In this document: piece by piece, positions 37,401-41,590 of the stretch
Layout: each line of letters opens with the position of its first letter
Numbering within the stretch: the stretch's first letter is position 1
Assembly: GCA_024102795.1 (NCBI GenBank)
Contig: JAGFJK010000411.1
Location: forward strand, 1 to 49,512
Source: Pirellulaceae bacterium
Lineage (GTDB): Bacteria; Planctomycetota; Planctomycetia; Pirellulales; Pirellulaceae
Reading direction: 5' to 3'
Length of the DNA stretch: 49,512 nt
Position numbers and translations under genes: made by a program
Notes under the pieces: generated by a model
What the model was told of the DNA's origin: nothing
Databases searched by the model: none
Seen by the model: only the letters and a program-made list of their open reading frames with translations

Positions 37401-39829
37401 CCCTCGTTGATCCGGTCCAGGTCGCGGATCACCCGGTCGCCGTCGTCCTGCGGGCGGACGCCGATCCGCAGGTCGTACACGCCCTGGCTGGCGCCGCCGA
37501 AACCGGTATCCTCCTGGATCGGATCGTAGTCGCCGTTGCCGCTGGCGCTGACGCCGACGAAATAGACGCCCGAACCGACTTCCACCTGGATGTAGGAATC
37601 CTCGCTGAAGTAATCGTCGTTGCGGGCGATCAACCGCGGCTCGCGGCGGACCACCATGCCGTGCTCGTCCAGCACCTCGACTTCCTCGTAGAGGGCCAGA
37701 TGCGAGTTCAGCGTGCTGGCGTTGGCCTGCCGTTCGGCGATCGTCTCCAGCGTCAACAGCCCCGTCCGCTTCTCCATCAATCCCGCATCGCCCAAATCGA
37801 CCTGGAACCGGTAGAGGTCGATGTCGTTGCTGTCCGGCCGGTAGAGATACTGCCCGTGGACCACGTCATGGTTGTCCAGCAGCACGGCCTCGGCCGGCGG
37901 GCTGCCAGGGTAGATATAACTGTTGACGTAGGACATGACGGTCGATTCCGGCAGGTCCTCGGCCCGCTCCAGGCCCAGCATGAAGCCGACGCCGATCATC
38001 GCCGTGCGGAACCACTCGCCGCCCAGCGTGTCATCCCACTGGTGAGCGCTGTCCAGGATCAGCATGCCGCGGGCGAAATTCGGATCGGTCCGGACGATGA
38101 AATTCAAGTCGGGATTGGTGAAGTCCAAGGCGTGATTCACCACGTCCGCCGCGTTGGGGTTCAGCGCCGACGGGTCGCCGGTCACGATGGTCAGGCCTTG
38201 AGTCGCGGTTTCCAGGAACTGCACGCCCAGCCGGTCGCCCCAGACCGAAAGGGCCTGGCGGGCCGCCTGCTTCTGGTTCTCGGTGATCAGGTTCGTCAGC
38301 GGGTCGCCGGACACCGACGTGCCGTAGTTGGGCTTGAAGTTGTAGAGGACGGTGGTCACGCCCAGGTCCCTGTCCGCTCCGAACAGCGCGTTGATGTGCT
38401 GGTCGTAGCCCGAGCCGACGTCGCCCGGAATGTCGCGATGTCCCGGTTCATCGGACGCTCCCGGGAAATCCAGGCGGTTAAGCTGCGCGTCGATGCGGGC
38501 CGAGACCAGCGCGCCTGACGCATCGATCGTCCCCAGGTCCGTGGCCGTATCGACACTCGTCCCGTGCCCAACCAGAACCAGCGGCGAATAATCGATGGCG
38601 GGCGTGGTGATGTCGGCCGCCGGGTTGCCGCTGGCGATCACCGCGGTCACCAGCTCCGACGCCTCCGGGTGGCCGGCGATCGCCGCCACCAGGTCGGCCG
38701 CCGTGCTGACGCTGCCGGCTCGGGTGTTCAAGTTGATGCGGATCTGGTTGTCGACCACCGAGACGATCGGCAGGCCGGCCGCCCCGTGGTCGCTTTTGGT
38801 CACCACGATCCGCGTCGCCGTTCCGAAACGTTCGACCTGCAGCGGATCGCCCACAAAACGGACTTCCACGGCGCCGCCCGTGTTGAAATCGGACGTGACA
38901 TCGACACCCGGCGCGATTCGCAGAGGTGGCGACGGCAAGCCCTGGCTGACGCCCACTTTCAGGCGGAACGTGCCCTGGCCCACCGGAACTCCCGGCGATA
39001 CTTCCAGGTCCTCCAGGTCGCTGGCGAAAATCAGCGTCGCCCGGTCCGCCGCCGGATCGTAGCTGACCGACTGCGGCAGAAACAGCACATCGTCGGTGTT
39101 GCTGACCGTGTCGCGGGTCAGGATCAGTTGATAAAACGCCGGGTGCTCGGCCGAGCGAGCGGTTGGATTGCCCATTCCGTCGTATTCCACGAACAGGTCG
39201 TCGTCGTTGAAATAGACGTCGATCCGGTTGCGCTGCTGAGTCAGCAAGGCGCCGACGCGCGCCATCGGTTGCGGCACGATCGCCACGACCTGAGCGCCCA
39301 GATCCAGTTCGAAGTCGATCTGCTCGTCCACGCCGTCGTTGAACGCCTCGCCGTCCGTGTTCCGCAACGGTTGCGTGCCGGAGCCGATGATGTCGATCCG
39401 GTAGGCATCGTCCGGCAGCGGTGTGGCGAAGCGCATGACGACTTCGTTCGGCACGTCGCCCAGCCCGAGAAAGCCCGGCTGCAGCACGACGTCATCGCCA
39501 AACCCGTCCACCGGGTCGCCAAAGATGCCATCGAACCCGCTGCGCGTCAGCCGCACGGCGCCGAGCGTCGCGGGATCGATCGCCTGGCCCTCGTTGAAAC
39601 GGAAGGTCAGATCCACCAGCGCGTCGTTGCGGGAATCGCCGTCGTTCAGGAACGCGCCGCCACTGGTCCGGATCGTGACCAGTTGAGGCCCCACGGCCAT
39701 CAGGCGGCGATCCTCCAGTGTTTCCAGCAGCAGCCGGCGGTTTTCCAGGGTGGCTGCAGCTTGAGCTTGCTTGCGAAGGCGACGTTCGGCGGGGCGGACC
39801 GCTAGCGCGGCAGCAGATCGGCGCGGCAT
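19427..39829 (-). CDS. 6800-residue mosaic surface protein (pseudo-metzincin, beta-helices, PPC, 12-blade NHL-like propeller, GEVED, VCBS/cadherin-like repeats, dockerin)
   Basis: One uninterrupted 20.4-kb gene; its ATG at 39829 has AAAGG five bases upstream. No classic signal peptide is visible, but the basic start and TLEDRRLM (37-44) match the planctomycete surface-protein leader. Domains in order: Ig-like part; metzincin-like part with its zinc motif lost (about 490-640); PPC-like (657-797); two beta-helix stretches (about 844-1144 and 1385-1725) separated by fibronectin-like repeats; further PPC-like domains; a 12-blade NHL-like propeller (about 2499-3071); eight FEF modules, five in a row (about 4754-5211); GEVED (about 5321-5468); cadherin-like and VCBS repeats (about 5477-6607); and a dockerin pair (about 6619-6686). 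Likely a giant adhesin or scaffold anchored or displayed outside the cell. Sialidase and Tat propeller genes follow in the same operon. Confidence 0.9.
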   Translation of the reverse strand: MPRRSAAALAVRPAERRLRKQAQAAATLENRRLLLETLEDRRLMAVGPQLVTIRTSGGAFLNDGDSRNDALVDLTFRFNEGQAIDPATLGAVRLTRSGFDGIFGDPVDGFGDDVVLQPGFLGLGDVPNEVVMRFATPLPDDAYRIDIIGSGTQPLRNTDGEAFNDGVDEQIDFELDLGAQVVAIVPQPMARVGALLTQQRNRIDVYFNDDDLFVEYDGMGNPTARSAEHPAFYQLILTRDTVSNTDDVLFLPQSVSYDPAADRATLIFASDLEDLEVSPGVPVGQGTFRLKVGVSQGLPSPPLRIAPGVDVTSDFNTGGAVEVRFVGDPLQVERFGTATRIVVTKSDHGAAGLPIVSVVDNQIRINLNTRAGSVSTAADLVAAIAGHPEASELVTAVIASGNPAADITTPAIDYSPLVLVGHGTSVDTATDLGTIDASGALVSARIDAQLNRLDFPGASDEPGHRDIPGDVGSGYDQHINALFGADRDLGVTTVLYNFKPNYGTSVSGDPLTNLITENQKQAARQALSVWGDRLGVQFLETATQGLTIVTGDPSALNPNAADVVNHALDFTNPDLNFIVRTDPNFARGMLILDSAHQWDDTLGGEWFRTAMIGVGFMLGLERAEDLPESTVMSYVNSYIYPGSPPAEAVLLDNHDVVHGQYLYRPDSNDIDLYRFQVDLGDAGLMEKRTGLLTLETIAERQANASTLNSHLALYEEVEVLDEHGMVVRREPRLIARNDDYFSEDSYIQVEVGSGVYFVGVSASGNGDYDPIQEDTGFGGASQGVYDLRIGVRPQDDGDRVIRDLDRINEGVPGTPLDGDADGTPGGAFNFWFRVVDTPDTIYVDKAHVTNNALPRGTLANPWDELDNALAVAQPGQVVRLVANGGLDGNLGTLADNFAYEIGFGTLPGQQLEDGTTMAVPRGVTVMIDPGAVFKLRQARIGVGSSSLGVDRSNGALQVLGTPSRPVYFTSWLDETIGLDTHLPTTQPAAGDWGGIVVRADLDNAEGRFSYEDQGIYLNYVNQADLRYGGGRVTIDSVQQVVNPIQLIETQPTVSFNRITFSADAAMSADPNSFEEVNFHGPRHQQQGLFTADYTRIGPDIHGNRLSNNSTNGLFIRITTPAGSQLRRLTVPGRFNDTDIVHVLAENLQVQGAAGGRQLDTSRPPSSLVTSQPQAGGTLAVGTYNYKLVFLDDRGFQGRPSLPTSNVTLAGAQGQVRLDNLPPVTSGFRYKQIYRSQAGGQGPYVLVGQVSSATTTFTDNGTRNGPVLERDPLDSRGIGLAAVAGGSLPAGTYNYRLVNVDLAGVEGPASDRTSNLVLAAAGSISVTNLPPAAAGFVGRRLYRSTAQADGPYTLVAELDAATASFLDNGSDLGERLDPASYGVVRSRGQARLAIDPGTIVKLEGARIEARFGAQVLIEGINGSSVIMTSKLDDRYGAGGTFDTNNDGTLARPAPGDWGGIYVGPLGTASIDYSLLAFGGGINRIEGTFTAFNMIEVHEGDLRLANSVLENAAPGVGGLAPADRFGRGTNLPATIFVRGAQPVIKDNLIRDNAATALTINANSFTHIVQPDPGRSTGFIGDQPRFDQNQGPLVRGNMFVNNPLNGMVIRGETLTTESVWDDTSTVHVLFDQVVVPNFHTYGGLRLQSSTTDRLVVKLFGPGDNFDGSVGAGFTVSGRPLEINDRIGGILHIVGEPDFPVVITSLSDDTVGAGFRPDGSVQTDTNNDGIASVPSAGNWRSIRLDQFSHDRNVEVALEREAPGVANTGENNRPDRAQYLGELAASETGGDDNLRLGFEIRGLLQSKNDVDVYSFDATAGTEVWFDIDRTTRPLDTVIELIDTAGNVVARTDNSLDEAADPSLLFRSAGIPAQHVNPLTKVAPEFQPRHVSGLAKDFFSLNELDAGMRLILPGVAGTRSTYHVRVRSSSPDLNELEGGLTAGVYVMQIRLRETDELAGSTIRYADVRYATNGIELYGMPGHSPLLGEAAEDEEIGGPETNNHIIWNQFVPGSGAQDLGNLLNADRGATSIAGTIATLDDVDFFEFQVNYDAIGPSVHTFEHFPAVFDIDYADGLSRPNTNIVVFDEFGRPVLIGRDSNIADDRLVPLADGDLSDLSTGSIGVLDPYIGPVMLPEGTYFVAVVSNARLPRQLLQNPITRVEPVNSVTRIVEDHIGSFGGSTAAPPEVPVLLDNSSIIPMDPEDVTLFVIQDLEDDDDLATLTALDPFTGAIKWTVGDYEGQVFDIATRLDGNVFGLSAPDTDIDDASAGLLQGVNTSAEQFVGSRDTLIATYHQDPLNPGIAVPSDVGMLFHAMTYGDLGDGIERLFAVGSRGDAFDPMNPRPTGPSYFTNILYHIDPRTGQALSAPQADRVGNARFQGAGTQIVERGFLDTNVGGGPGGIVAGLAVLNNVLYALSDTGGLFVVNNPLSNTASLTYIGDVVDNSGMVSEIEPNNDVIEPSADLTLAQDLDREVWTQRFSPDIGDRFTNTSTDIKHITIEGSGDDGFVDFFPELNFDLDDPRGMTIGPDGNLYVASFATNQILRFNGTTGEFIDVFVGAGLDGPMVPLFGGDVNFDGVPELYVTSFNSDSVIRYDGATGLSLGTFVLPASGGLDGPTDMVFRGGDLYVASSLNDRVLRYDGTFGTSLGVYIGAALGGLDDPQGIAFDGMGNLYVNSRGANAVFVYDNQPVPALLTTLTDPLLLQPGLGLRFSPGGGSLYVSSTGADSVLRYDFGLMVFTPYVIPGAGGLDGPEDIVFVNGNTQMLVSSSLDDKILLYDRGIFAATFDRTFVPFGTGGLNDPRDMVIGPDGLLYISSWQSDSVVRYIPETKTFDTVFVTSGSGGLNGPHGLTFGPDQSGDGQPDLYVASQLSNEILVYNGVTGAHIRDFVTLGLDLPTGIAFGPDATADGVPELYVANFLSDNVMRYNGVTGNFVSQFIPTGSGGLDQPIGIQFRPDGLLYVASSGAMSNNILRYRANTGVFFDAFLQANPRLQGPAHFVFAADGNVYVTSFNNNAIMRYDAVNGTFIDDFSPAGLPMMPGNEGLFRPVGILQGADGLLYVASSASDEIFRFDTAGTPTYDYYHFSVEEDGSLAIFDIDFGDDGNPGSFNSMLILLDDGGGVVDFNDDFSPTAGAGGSVSRNDAYLEAILDEGEYYLVVAEALTVEDELATGNRPDLSDTYTLHISVENWDGRAFAGLARRPRFSDVDPFTDTLLSIDTLGDIYSFGTDAVGKPFFSNGQSIISTGVLDAFGLSLSATLWHITEQRHSDLGHGLSTVFDDSRGNARDVQEIEPNDTVPLAHDLEEEFWTLRYDANLGDNSDPVVNTSIFYPHITVQGSGDGTHDFYSFQVTQPNAVGLFEIDMSHDHQLSVNGFLDDDPFQFMDAELTLFDSLGNALAFNRYPANPTDGDAGNDFLAVHPFVDPPPIEPFIRFVFPTPGTYILQVTKRTATQTGVAPDVGDFYTLQVSVEGHTLDGPPVDGGQSFFFGTELGGDVQNATAGTVQITSIAHGLLGGERVYVEGVMGIDGANGTFEVDMVSEDVFELIDSDATGTYLGGGTWRMLRTPEDINGKLLSNPFSLRGYSPEDKPTLYFNYLLDASGNPLIDIAQVSLVQEDGTTTPLAVKNTELNPVPATILTLAEDIVEIVWRQARVELDDFAGLENMRLLFEFDAADQVATDLEGFFIDDIIIGFAERGEMISHAYNDPVFVANPELTVEEIVIGNYQLEIRQATDFGRSSLLIPDTSEIASLHLEQSYDTNDRHAGQFTMLVPPGSAINDTDTFTLYDGINTVVFEFDTGNGVAEGNAQILFQPADPDDVVARQIRDAINASSVQSILAITAGLSDGTNEGVRGNDNRLNLYGNAVITGTSIPVVAHSGQGDGNLFRDQGQLLVHSNFITDARDWGIKADAGQRNRETGLDVGFLQPSPGPVRRLQELNNAPAGGLAPGATIENNVIAGAGLGGIHFSGNEAPWEIIPFQPTPALPTSGDRSCDGVTFQIRSGRTTVTFELEDLSGSPIGQCGSGVMGGNGWTPGNVPVFFRRTGNYPTPLGPRGPGYDQYEMVLAIRDAINGSILVTNGTTETVRATVGMSRGIGGPFLPDDIRIYGAWPALYLENVSFVTLNPSRGFISRQVPLAAAPQPFGRIINNTIYGSDGTESFFAGSGLSEPNDTIFEAVNTYQGRAQNPEVYSTTATIGDNLDTPFDRSMDVDFYKIHLDIYDRVTVDVDANELGGRLNSVIRLFNALGEEVASSDNDPAPGETRSLDSYLDFTATEAGTYYVGISGALNDQYSAISLGNREGESSRGDYDLEINVWAPRQWVIQAVDGTLIPDGATIQVKDVSGAVVTYEFDIGNGVAGTNVPILFDPSPIPNSGNRGPGYRAPEVAVAAASVIGNGLTGVTATPLGGHRGGSIYGPVAGRPTQFFILPVPDRRIDPDMEGFSHDHHFTAPISTTELYIVIEGAANVTSSFLQMTPTPTSNVDSLLLETGILVSENASPTLLNNILANLESGILQMDSPTTIVGASLYQHNLNTNSNVGSTNEDFSIPLGNLEPLFVDAADGNFYLAARSRAIDSAVDTLEDRAGLVTVKDPMGLAVSPILAPDRDASGQLRTDDPDVAPPLGLGANVFKDRGAVDRADFVGPAAVLVEPLDNDTEGIDLDPTETIVQLSAGDLNNFRIQLVDGATQGDGGAGIGVDDSSVTSEKISITEDGVLLQPGVDYNFRYDATTNVISLAHVTGIWPNNRTYVIRLNNTDRFVIDAPRGDQVVDGQTFFIEDRNNNVVTFEYESGFSIRVPQPLSLQVPPQGVGPGGITDGQTLIVAPPLGAAVTFEFDTNSPPNVFSGNLGIDVSSATSVDDVANAIVTAITNAALGLRPANLGGGVVHLGARRGYFVDTTPTVVSQFGFAGVFVDGETFTVSEGANSVTFEFNETILNPNVMPGNTRIEFDNTFTQDQLVDVVGAAIAAAGLNLSPVNLGNGLLHVGGTVAHDIQIPMTSLMMLAGQPGVLPGTTLELPGPVALLIPAIGAQPGGIEDGQTFIIDDGMSTVVVFEFENTLIGDGVTGMNTVVPFTPNDSIDTLADTLADIIGMAGLNLSPANVGGGVVELAATIDHVIDPDRSTLEVIGRVDGVEDQEIFTISRAGAPPVVFEFDNDNMTTPGNRVIRFTDTTTDDELIDAMIAAIQAGGLALNPIKISSQSLRLNDTAAYATDVSGSSLIKTGVAGGSVAVPFVPDASFTEVDFAQPIIEAIVTSPLQGVRLNERGAASFFVENANAISGDVPSFFARAIRDLAGNLLLPNQATSQTQFIIVMPNVELDFGDAAAPYATTFAQDGPRHSIASNNVFLGASVDADADGQPTMGADGDDNDTDGNDDDGVSFDGIFNRFLVTPITVNASATGLLDAWIDFNQDGDFDDFAEQVFRGVRLFAGDNPLSISTPSFVQSPGILSTVARFRFSSSGGTSPTGLAPDGEVEDYLIQILPGTPPVADNDFYSTDENTALNVPAPGVLVNDTDAELQPLSVFDFDATSQLGATVTVAANGGFQYDPASIPAIQSLAQGDLVLDTFTYRATDGVLPSNVATVSIAVSGVNDAPTATDLSASATEDGPQVVAAFDGDDIDIDDNQGSLQYTILTAPSEGSVINNGDGTFTFDPSGAFQDLAAGETRVVTFDYQATDRHAADSNVATVTITVTGVNDRPTVADVALGAVEDGPAVDGAFVGDDADSNDSPGSLIYTLTSLPPEGSATNNNDGTFTFDPDTDFQDLSQGQTRVVSFNYTATDSLASVSLPGTVNVTVTGVNDVPTTTDVLINAFENGPGVLGNFGGDDVDSENNPSNLLYMLLNQPSEGSVVNNGNGTFTFSPGADFQDLAQGEIRFVSFDYRATDARGAVSNDSTVTIRVTGVNDAPVASGVMISAMEDGPVVTGAFAGDDIDSDDNPSTLAYIITSTPSEGTVNNNFNGTFRFDPGTGFQDLALGQTRTVSFNYVAIDSRSASSAPGTVMVVVTGVNDNPTAATVLATAREDGPQVIAQFAGNDIDNDDNQATLIYSILSMPSEGSATNNGNGTFTFDPEDDFQDLALGASRVVSFSYRATDRHGAVSVLGSVNVTVTGVNDAPIANDVAAGAMEDGPPVVVPFDADDIDGDDSRTTLSYALLSTPSEGSITQVSGGNFTFNPGSAFQNLAAGETRVVSFDYRATDRHGASDTATARITVTGVNDVPVAVANSYMVNQLTVLNVPAAGLLANDSDADASDSIRVVRLGSTGGLVGTSTLGANVTLMADGSFSYDPTVSATLFAIPRGSTRLDTFTYVIADNQNAEATATVSVTVQGVNKPPQLVDDSYQTLEDTIISQPAITGVLNNDRDPDGDPLAVVAFQNPSTLGATVTVASNGSFTYNPTTSLTLQMLGLGDTIEDTFTVTVSDGQGAQVMSTVRVLVEGLNENPVAVNDMASTPRNTAVLIDILANDSDLDGTLVPGSITLLMTPQNGIAVPDGTGRMIYSPNAGFRGTDTFRYTVQDDDGGVSNIALVTILVNDPPVAVDDEAAAIINATVAIDVLSNDSDADGALNPATVAVVAQPQHGVATANPDGTVSYMPNLDYSGPDSFTYRVRDDSGTLSNVATVTLDVSDNPFPWQNTRLRYDVNDDGLVTAVDPLIVINRINSSGAGPLPVPSPGTSPPPYYDVVPDNFVAPSDVNAVINYINTFGSGEGESAGGGTLASRGAAVSGEEAASTLDRYQLIVEGRAPVLDPALFRPAAASRRAATTSQQPLDAVARMAPAPQPSRDLLSTLAQARTSGGAAEHLFDLALEELLQEKEQGDL
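19775..19975 (-). other. Dockerin type I-like pair at the C-terminus of the giant protein
   Basis: Two EF-hand-like calcium loops with following helices: YDVNDDGLVTAVDPLIVINR and, 35 residues later, YDVVPDNFVAPSDVNAVINY. The spacer is Pro-rich. The first loop keeps the D-N-D-G ligand pattern; the second is weaker (P and N at ligand sites). Dockerins bind cohesin domains; none is visible in this window. About 95 residues follow the pair. Confidence 0.8.
21227..23110 (-). repeat. VCBS/cadherin-like tandem array with exact 312-bp period
   Basis: The boundary motif TGVNDxP is encoded at plus-strand positions 21227, 21536, 21848, 22160, 22472, 22784 and 23096. The steps are 309 once and 312 five times, i.e. 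104 residues. Each unit carries the same frame of landmarks: EDGP near the start, GDDxDxDDN, a T(L)-Y-I stretch, PSEGS, NNGDGTFTFDP, FQDLAxGxTRxVxFxYxATD, then VTVTGVND. Units differ in sequence but not in length. Confidence 0.9.
24200..25570 (-). repeat. Five consecutive FEF modules in the giant protein
   Basis: A module beginning DGQTF, then a VTFEF core, a GN-x-I-F strand, an AI-x-AI helix, GLxLxP and a GGGxVxLG turn is repeated five times here (FEF cores near 24410, 24705, 25080, 25367 and 25504; the last one is short). Three more single copies are encoded near 26810, 27830 and 28475. I know no named function for it. Confidence 0.7.
30620..32335 (-). repeat. Twelve NHL-like propeller blades inserted within another domain
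   Basis: Twelve units of about 143 bp each carry an LYVAS-type strand followed by a VLRYDG-type strand (for example DLYVASSLNDRVLRYDG, ELYVTSFNSDSVIRYDG, NVYVTSFNNNAIMRYDA), with GLDGP or GLNDP between. The number would suit two six-bladed propellers. Codons for the LYV motif lie near 32250, 32101, 31966, 31831, 31691, 31555, 31411, 31252, 31105, 30967, 30825 and 30673. Confidence 0.85.
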
Positions 39830-40022
39830 AGCTGCCTTTCTCTGGCGTGGCAGAATCGTAAGGGCTGGGGATGATCGAAGCGAGGAGTTGCGCTGTGTGG
39901 CTGCGAGCTCAACCGTGATGTACGGTCAGCGAAGAGCATAAGCTCAGGCCTCGAAAAACAGAGAGATGATGGCGCTAAACCTAATCCAGGCAGTCCATTT
40001 CACGCACTCCGGCAGACCGCAG

Positions 40023-40050
40023 ATTATAATTCCCAGTTGCGAGGTGTCAA
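40023..40050 (-). promoter_or_regulatory. Consensus sigma-70-type promoter of the giant-protein operon
   Basis: On the minus strand TTGACA (40045-40050) and TATAAT (40023-40028) both match the consensus exactly, with a 16-bp spacer. Transcription would start near 40016, giving a leader of about 187 bases before the giant gene ATG at 39829. A double-perfect match is unlikely by chance in DNA this GC-rich. Confidence 0.75.
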
Positions 40051-40148
40051 ACCCCGCCCCTCCCTGCGGCTGCCCGCAATCTGGCGGATTCCGGCGACCG
40101 AGGGGCTTGTCGATCGACGCCCGCCGACGTACCCCCCGATAAAGTAGC

Positions 40149-40167
40149 CATCACGCTCCGCGTGATG
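40149..40167. repeat. Perfect stem-loop with TCC loop (CTCCG-loop palindrome, copy 2)
   Basis: CATCACGC (40149-40156) and GCGTGATG (40160-40167) pair perfectly around TCC. Centre and loop match the stem-loop at 3052-3080, and AAAGTAGC just before it resembles AAAGTAGC at 3070-3077. It lies between the operon promoter and the Kelch gene. Confidence 0.6.
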
Positions 40168-40474
40168 AGCCTTCCAACCGCGGTTTGAACCCGCTGCCGC
40201 GGCCAGCGTCCAGCCGGACTTGGGGGTGGCACAGGTCGGGACGCTCATCAACTACCGATGGTGAGTCCCTCCGACAGGAGACGTTCGAAACAACAACTCA
40301 TAAGCTGCACGACCTGCTTCCGGGGAGGGTGCCAGAAGGGGGTCGGTGGCTGGCGCGGCAATTCAAGTCCCACATGAATGTTGCATTTTGCATCCTGGTC
40401 GCTCTGATAGGACGGTAAGCACAGGACAACGCCCTGTCGCAATCCCCAAAGTCCGTTTACTCAGGTGCCTCCAG

Positions 40475-41518
40475 ATGCCGCTCCCGCTTTTCCCCTTCGT
40501 GCTGGCCGCGCTGCTGGCCGCGCCTCCCGCTCCCGACGCCGCGCAAGTCCGGTACCGCTGGGTGCAGGTGACCGACCGGGCGCAGTACGCGCCCCGCGAC
40601 GGCGCCGGCGCTTTGGTGTTTCAGGATCAGATGTGGCTGCTCGGCGGCTGGAATCCAGGCGACAAGCGGCACTTTCCCCGCATCTGCAACAACGAGGTCT
40701 GGAGCTCGCGGGACGGGGCCACCTGGACGCTGCGGAAGCCCAACACGTTTCTCGACCGCTCGTTCGATCCCGCCTCGGACTGGGAGGGCCGCCACACGGC
40801 CGGCTACGTCGTTTTCCAGGATAAGATGTGGATCGTCGGCGGCGACGTGAACCAGGGACACTATCAACATGATGTCTGGAACTCGGCCGACGGCGTGCGC
40901 TGGCACCTGGTCAACCGCGACCAGCCGGTCCCCTGGGGGCCGCGCGCCCTGCACCTGACGCTGGTCTTCCAGGATAAGATCTGGATCCTGGGGGGGCAGA
41001 CCATGCCCGGCTTCGCGCCCTCGGAGGAAACCTTCTACCGCGACATCTGGACGACGACCGACGGCCGGCGCTGGCAGCGAGTGCCGCCGGTCGAGCCGTA
41101 CTGGTCGCCGCGGGGGATGATCGGCGGCAGCGCCGTGTTCCAGGACCGGATCTGGATTCTGGGCGGCGGCACCTACGACACGCCGCAAACCCCCAGCCGC
41201 AACTTCTTCAACGACGTCTGGAGCTCGGCCGACGGCATCCACTGGCGGCAGCACACCGCCGCCGCTCCCTGGCACCCGCGCCAGTATCATGAGGTGGCCG
41301 TGTTCGACAATCGCCTGTGGGTGCTCGAAGGCTACCACCGCGACGGCGGCAATCGCAACGATGTCTGGCATTCGGCCGATGGCACGCACTGGCAGGAACT
41401 GCCCGCGACGCCCTGGCGTCCCCGCCACGCGGCCAGCGTCTTCGTTCACGACAACGCGCTCTGGATGGTGGCCGGCAACAACATGCAGCAGGACGTTTGG
41501 AAGCTGGTGCGGGAGTAG
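40475..41518 (+). CDS. Exported Kelch-type beta-propeller protein
   Basis: A 347-residue protein with a short hydrophobic signal peptide (MPLPLFPFVLAALLAAPPAP). Six Kelch-like blades follow, each with VFQDxxWILGG and, after a loop, NDVWSSADGxxW (for example VFQDKMWIVGGD with HDVWNSADGVRW). This makes a complete six-bladed propeller of the galactose-oxidase/neuraminate-epimerase type. No copper or epimerase catalytic residues can be named, so binding or an unknown enzymatic role is possible. The ATG at 40475 is chosen because it begins the signal peptide; the frame is open upstream to 40346 but that part looks non-coding. AGGT lies about ten bases upstream. It converges with the RbsC-like permease gene, 72 bp apart. 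A sialic acid link (NanM-like propellers) is attractive given the sialidase nearby, but unproven. Confidence 0.82.
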   Translation: MPLPLFPFVLAALLAAPPAPDAAQVRYRWVQVTDRAQYAPRDGAGALVFQDQMWLLGGWNPGDKRHFPRICNNEVWSSRDGATWTLRKPNTFLDRSFDPASDWEGRHTAGYVVFQDKMWIVGGDVNQGHYQHDVWNSADGVRWHLVNRDQPVPWGPRALHLTLVFQDKIWILGGQTMPGFAPSEETFYRDIWTTTDGRRWQRVPPVEPYWSPRGMIGGSAVFQDRIWILGGGTYDTPQTPSRNFFNDVWSSADGIHWRQHTAAAPWHPRQYHEVAVFDNRLWVLEGYHRDGGNRNDVWHSADGTHWQELPATPWRPRHAASVFVHDNALWMVAGNNMQQDVWKLVRE

Positions 41519-41590
41519 GGCTGGGGTTGGAGTAGCACTGGTGCGGGAGTGCGGGCCAGGCGGCGCGGCGGCGGCGGCAACGATCGCGGA

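Larger units (their letters stand above)
39830..40474. other. Long divergent intergenic region
   Basis: This 645-bp gap between the giant gene (-) and the Kelch gene (+) has no convincing coding frame. From left to right it holds the giant gene's ribosome site, a leader of about 187 bases with two small hairpins (ACCGT/ACGGT at 39912-39926; GAGC/GCTC at 39934-39945), a consensus promoter (40023-40050) and a palindrome (40149-40167). I could not place a convincing promoter for the Kelch gene; TTGCAT occurs twice at 40381-40393. Confidence 0.55.

Noticed and set aside
19427-39829. Possibility that the 20.4-kb frame is several genes or a misassembly
   Set aside because: The frame is unbroken, the domain order is coherent and repeats are in phase. 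No internal ribosome site with a signal peptide stands out. A long-read check would still be worthwhile.
40346-40474. N-terminal extension of the Kelch protein
   Set aside because: The extension is unlike a signal peptide; the 40475 ATG begins a clean signal sequence.
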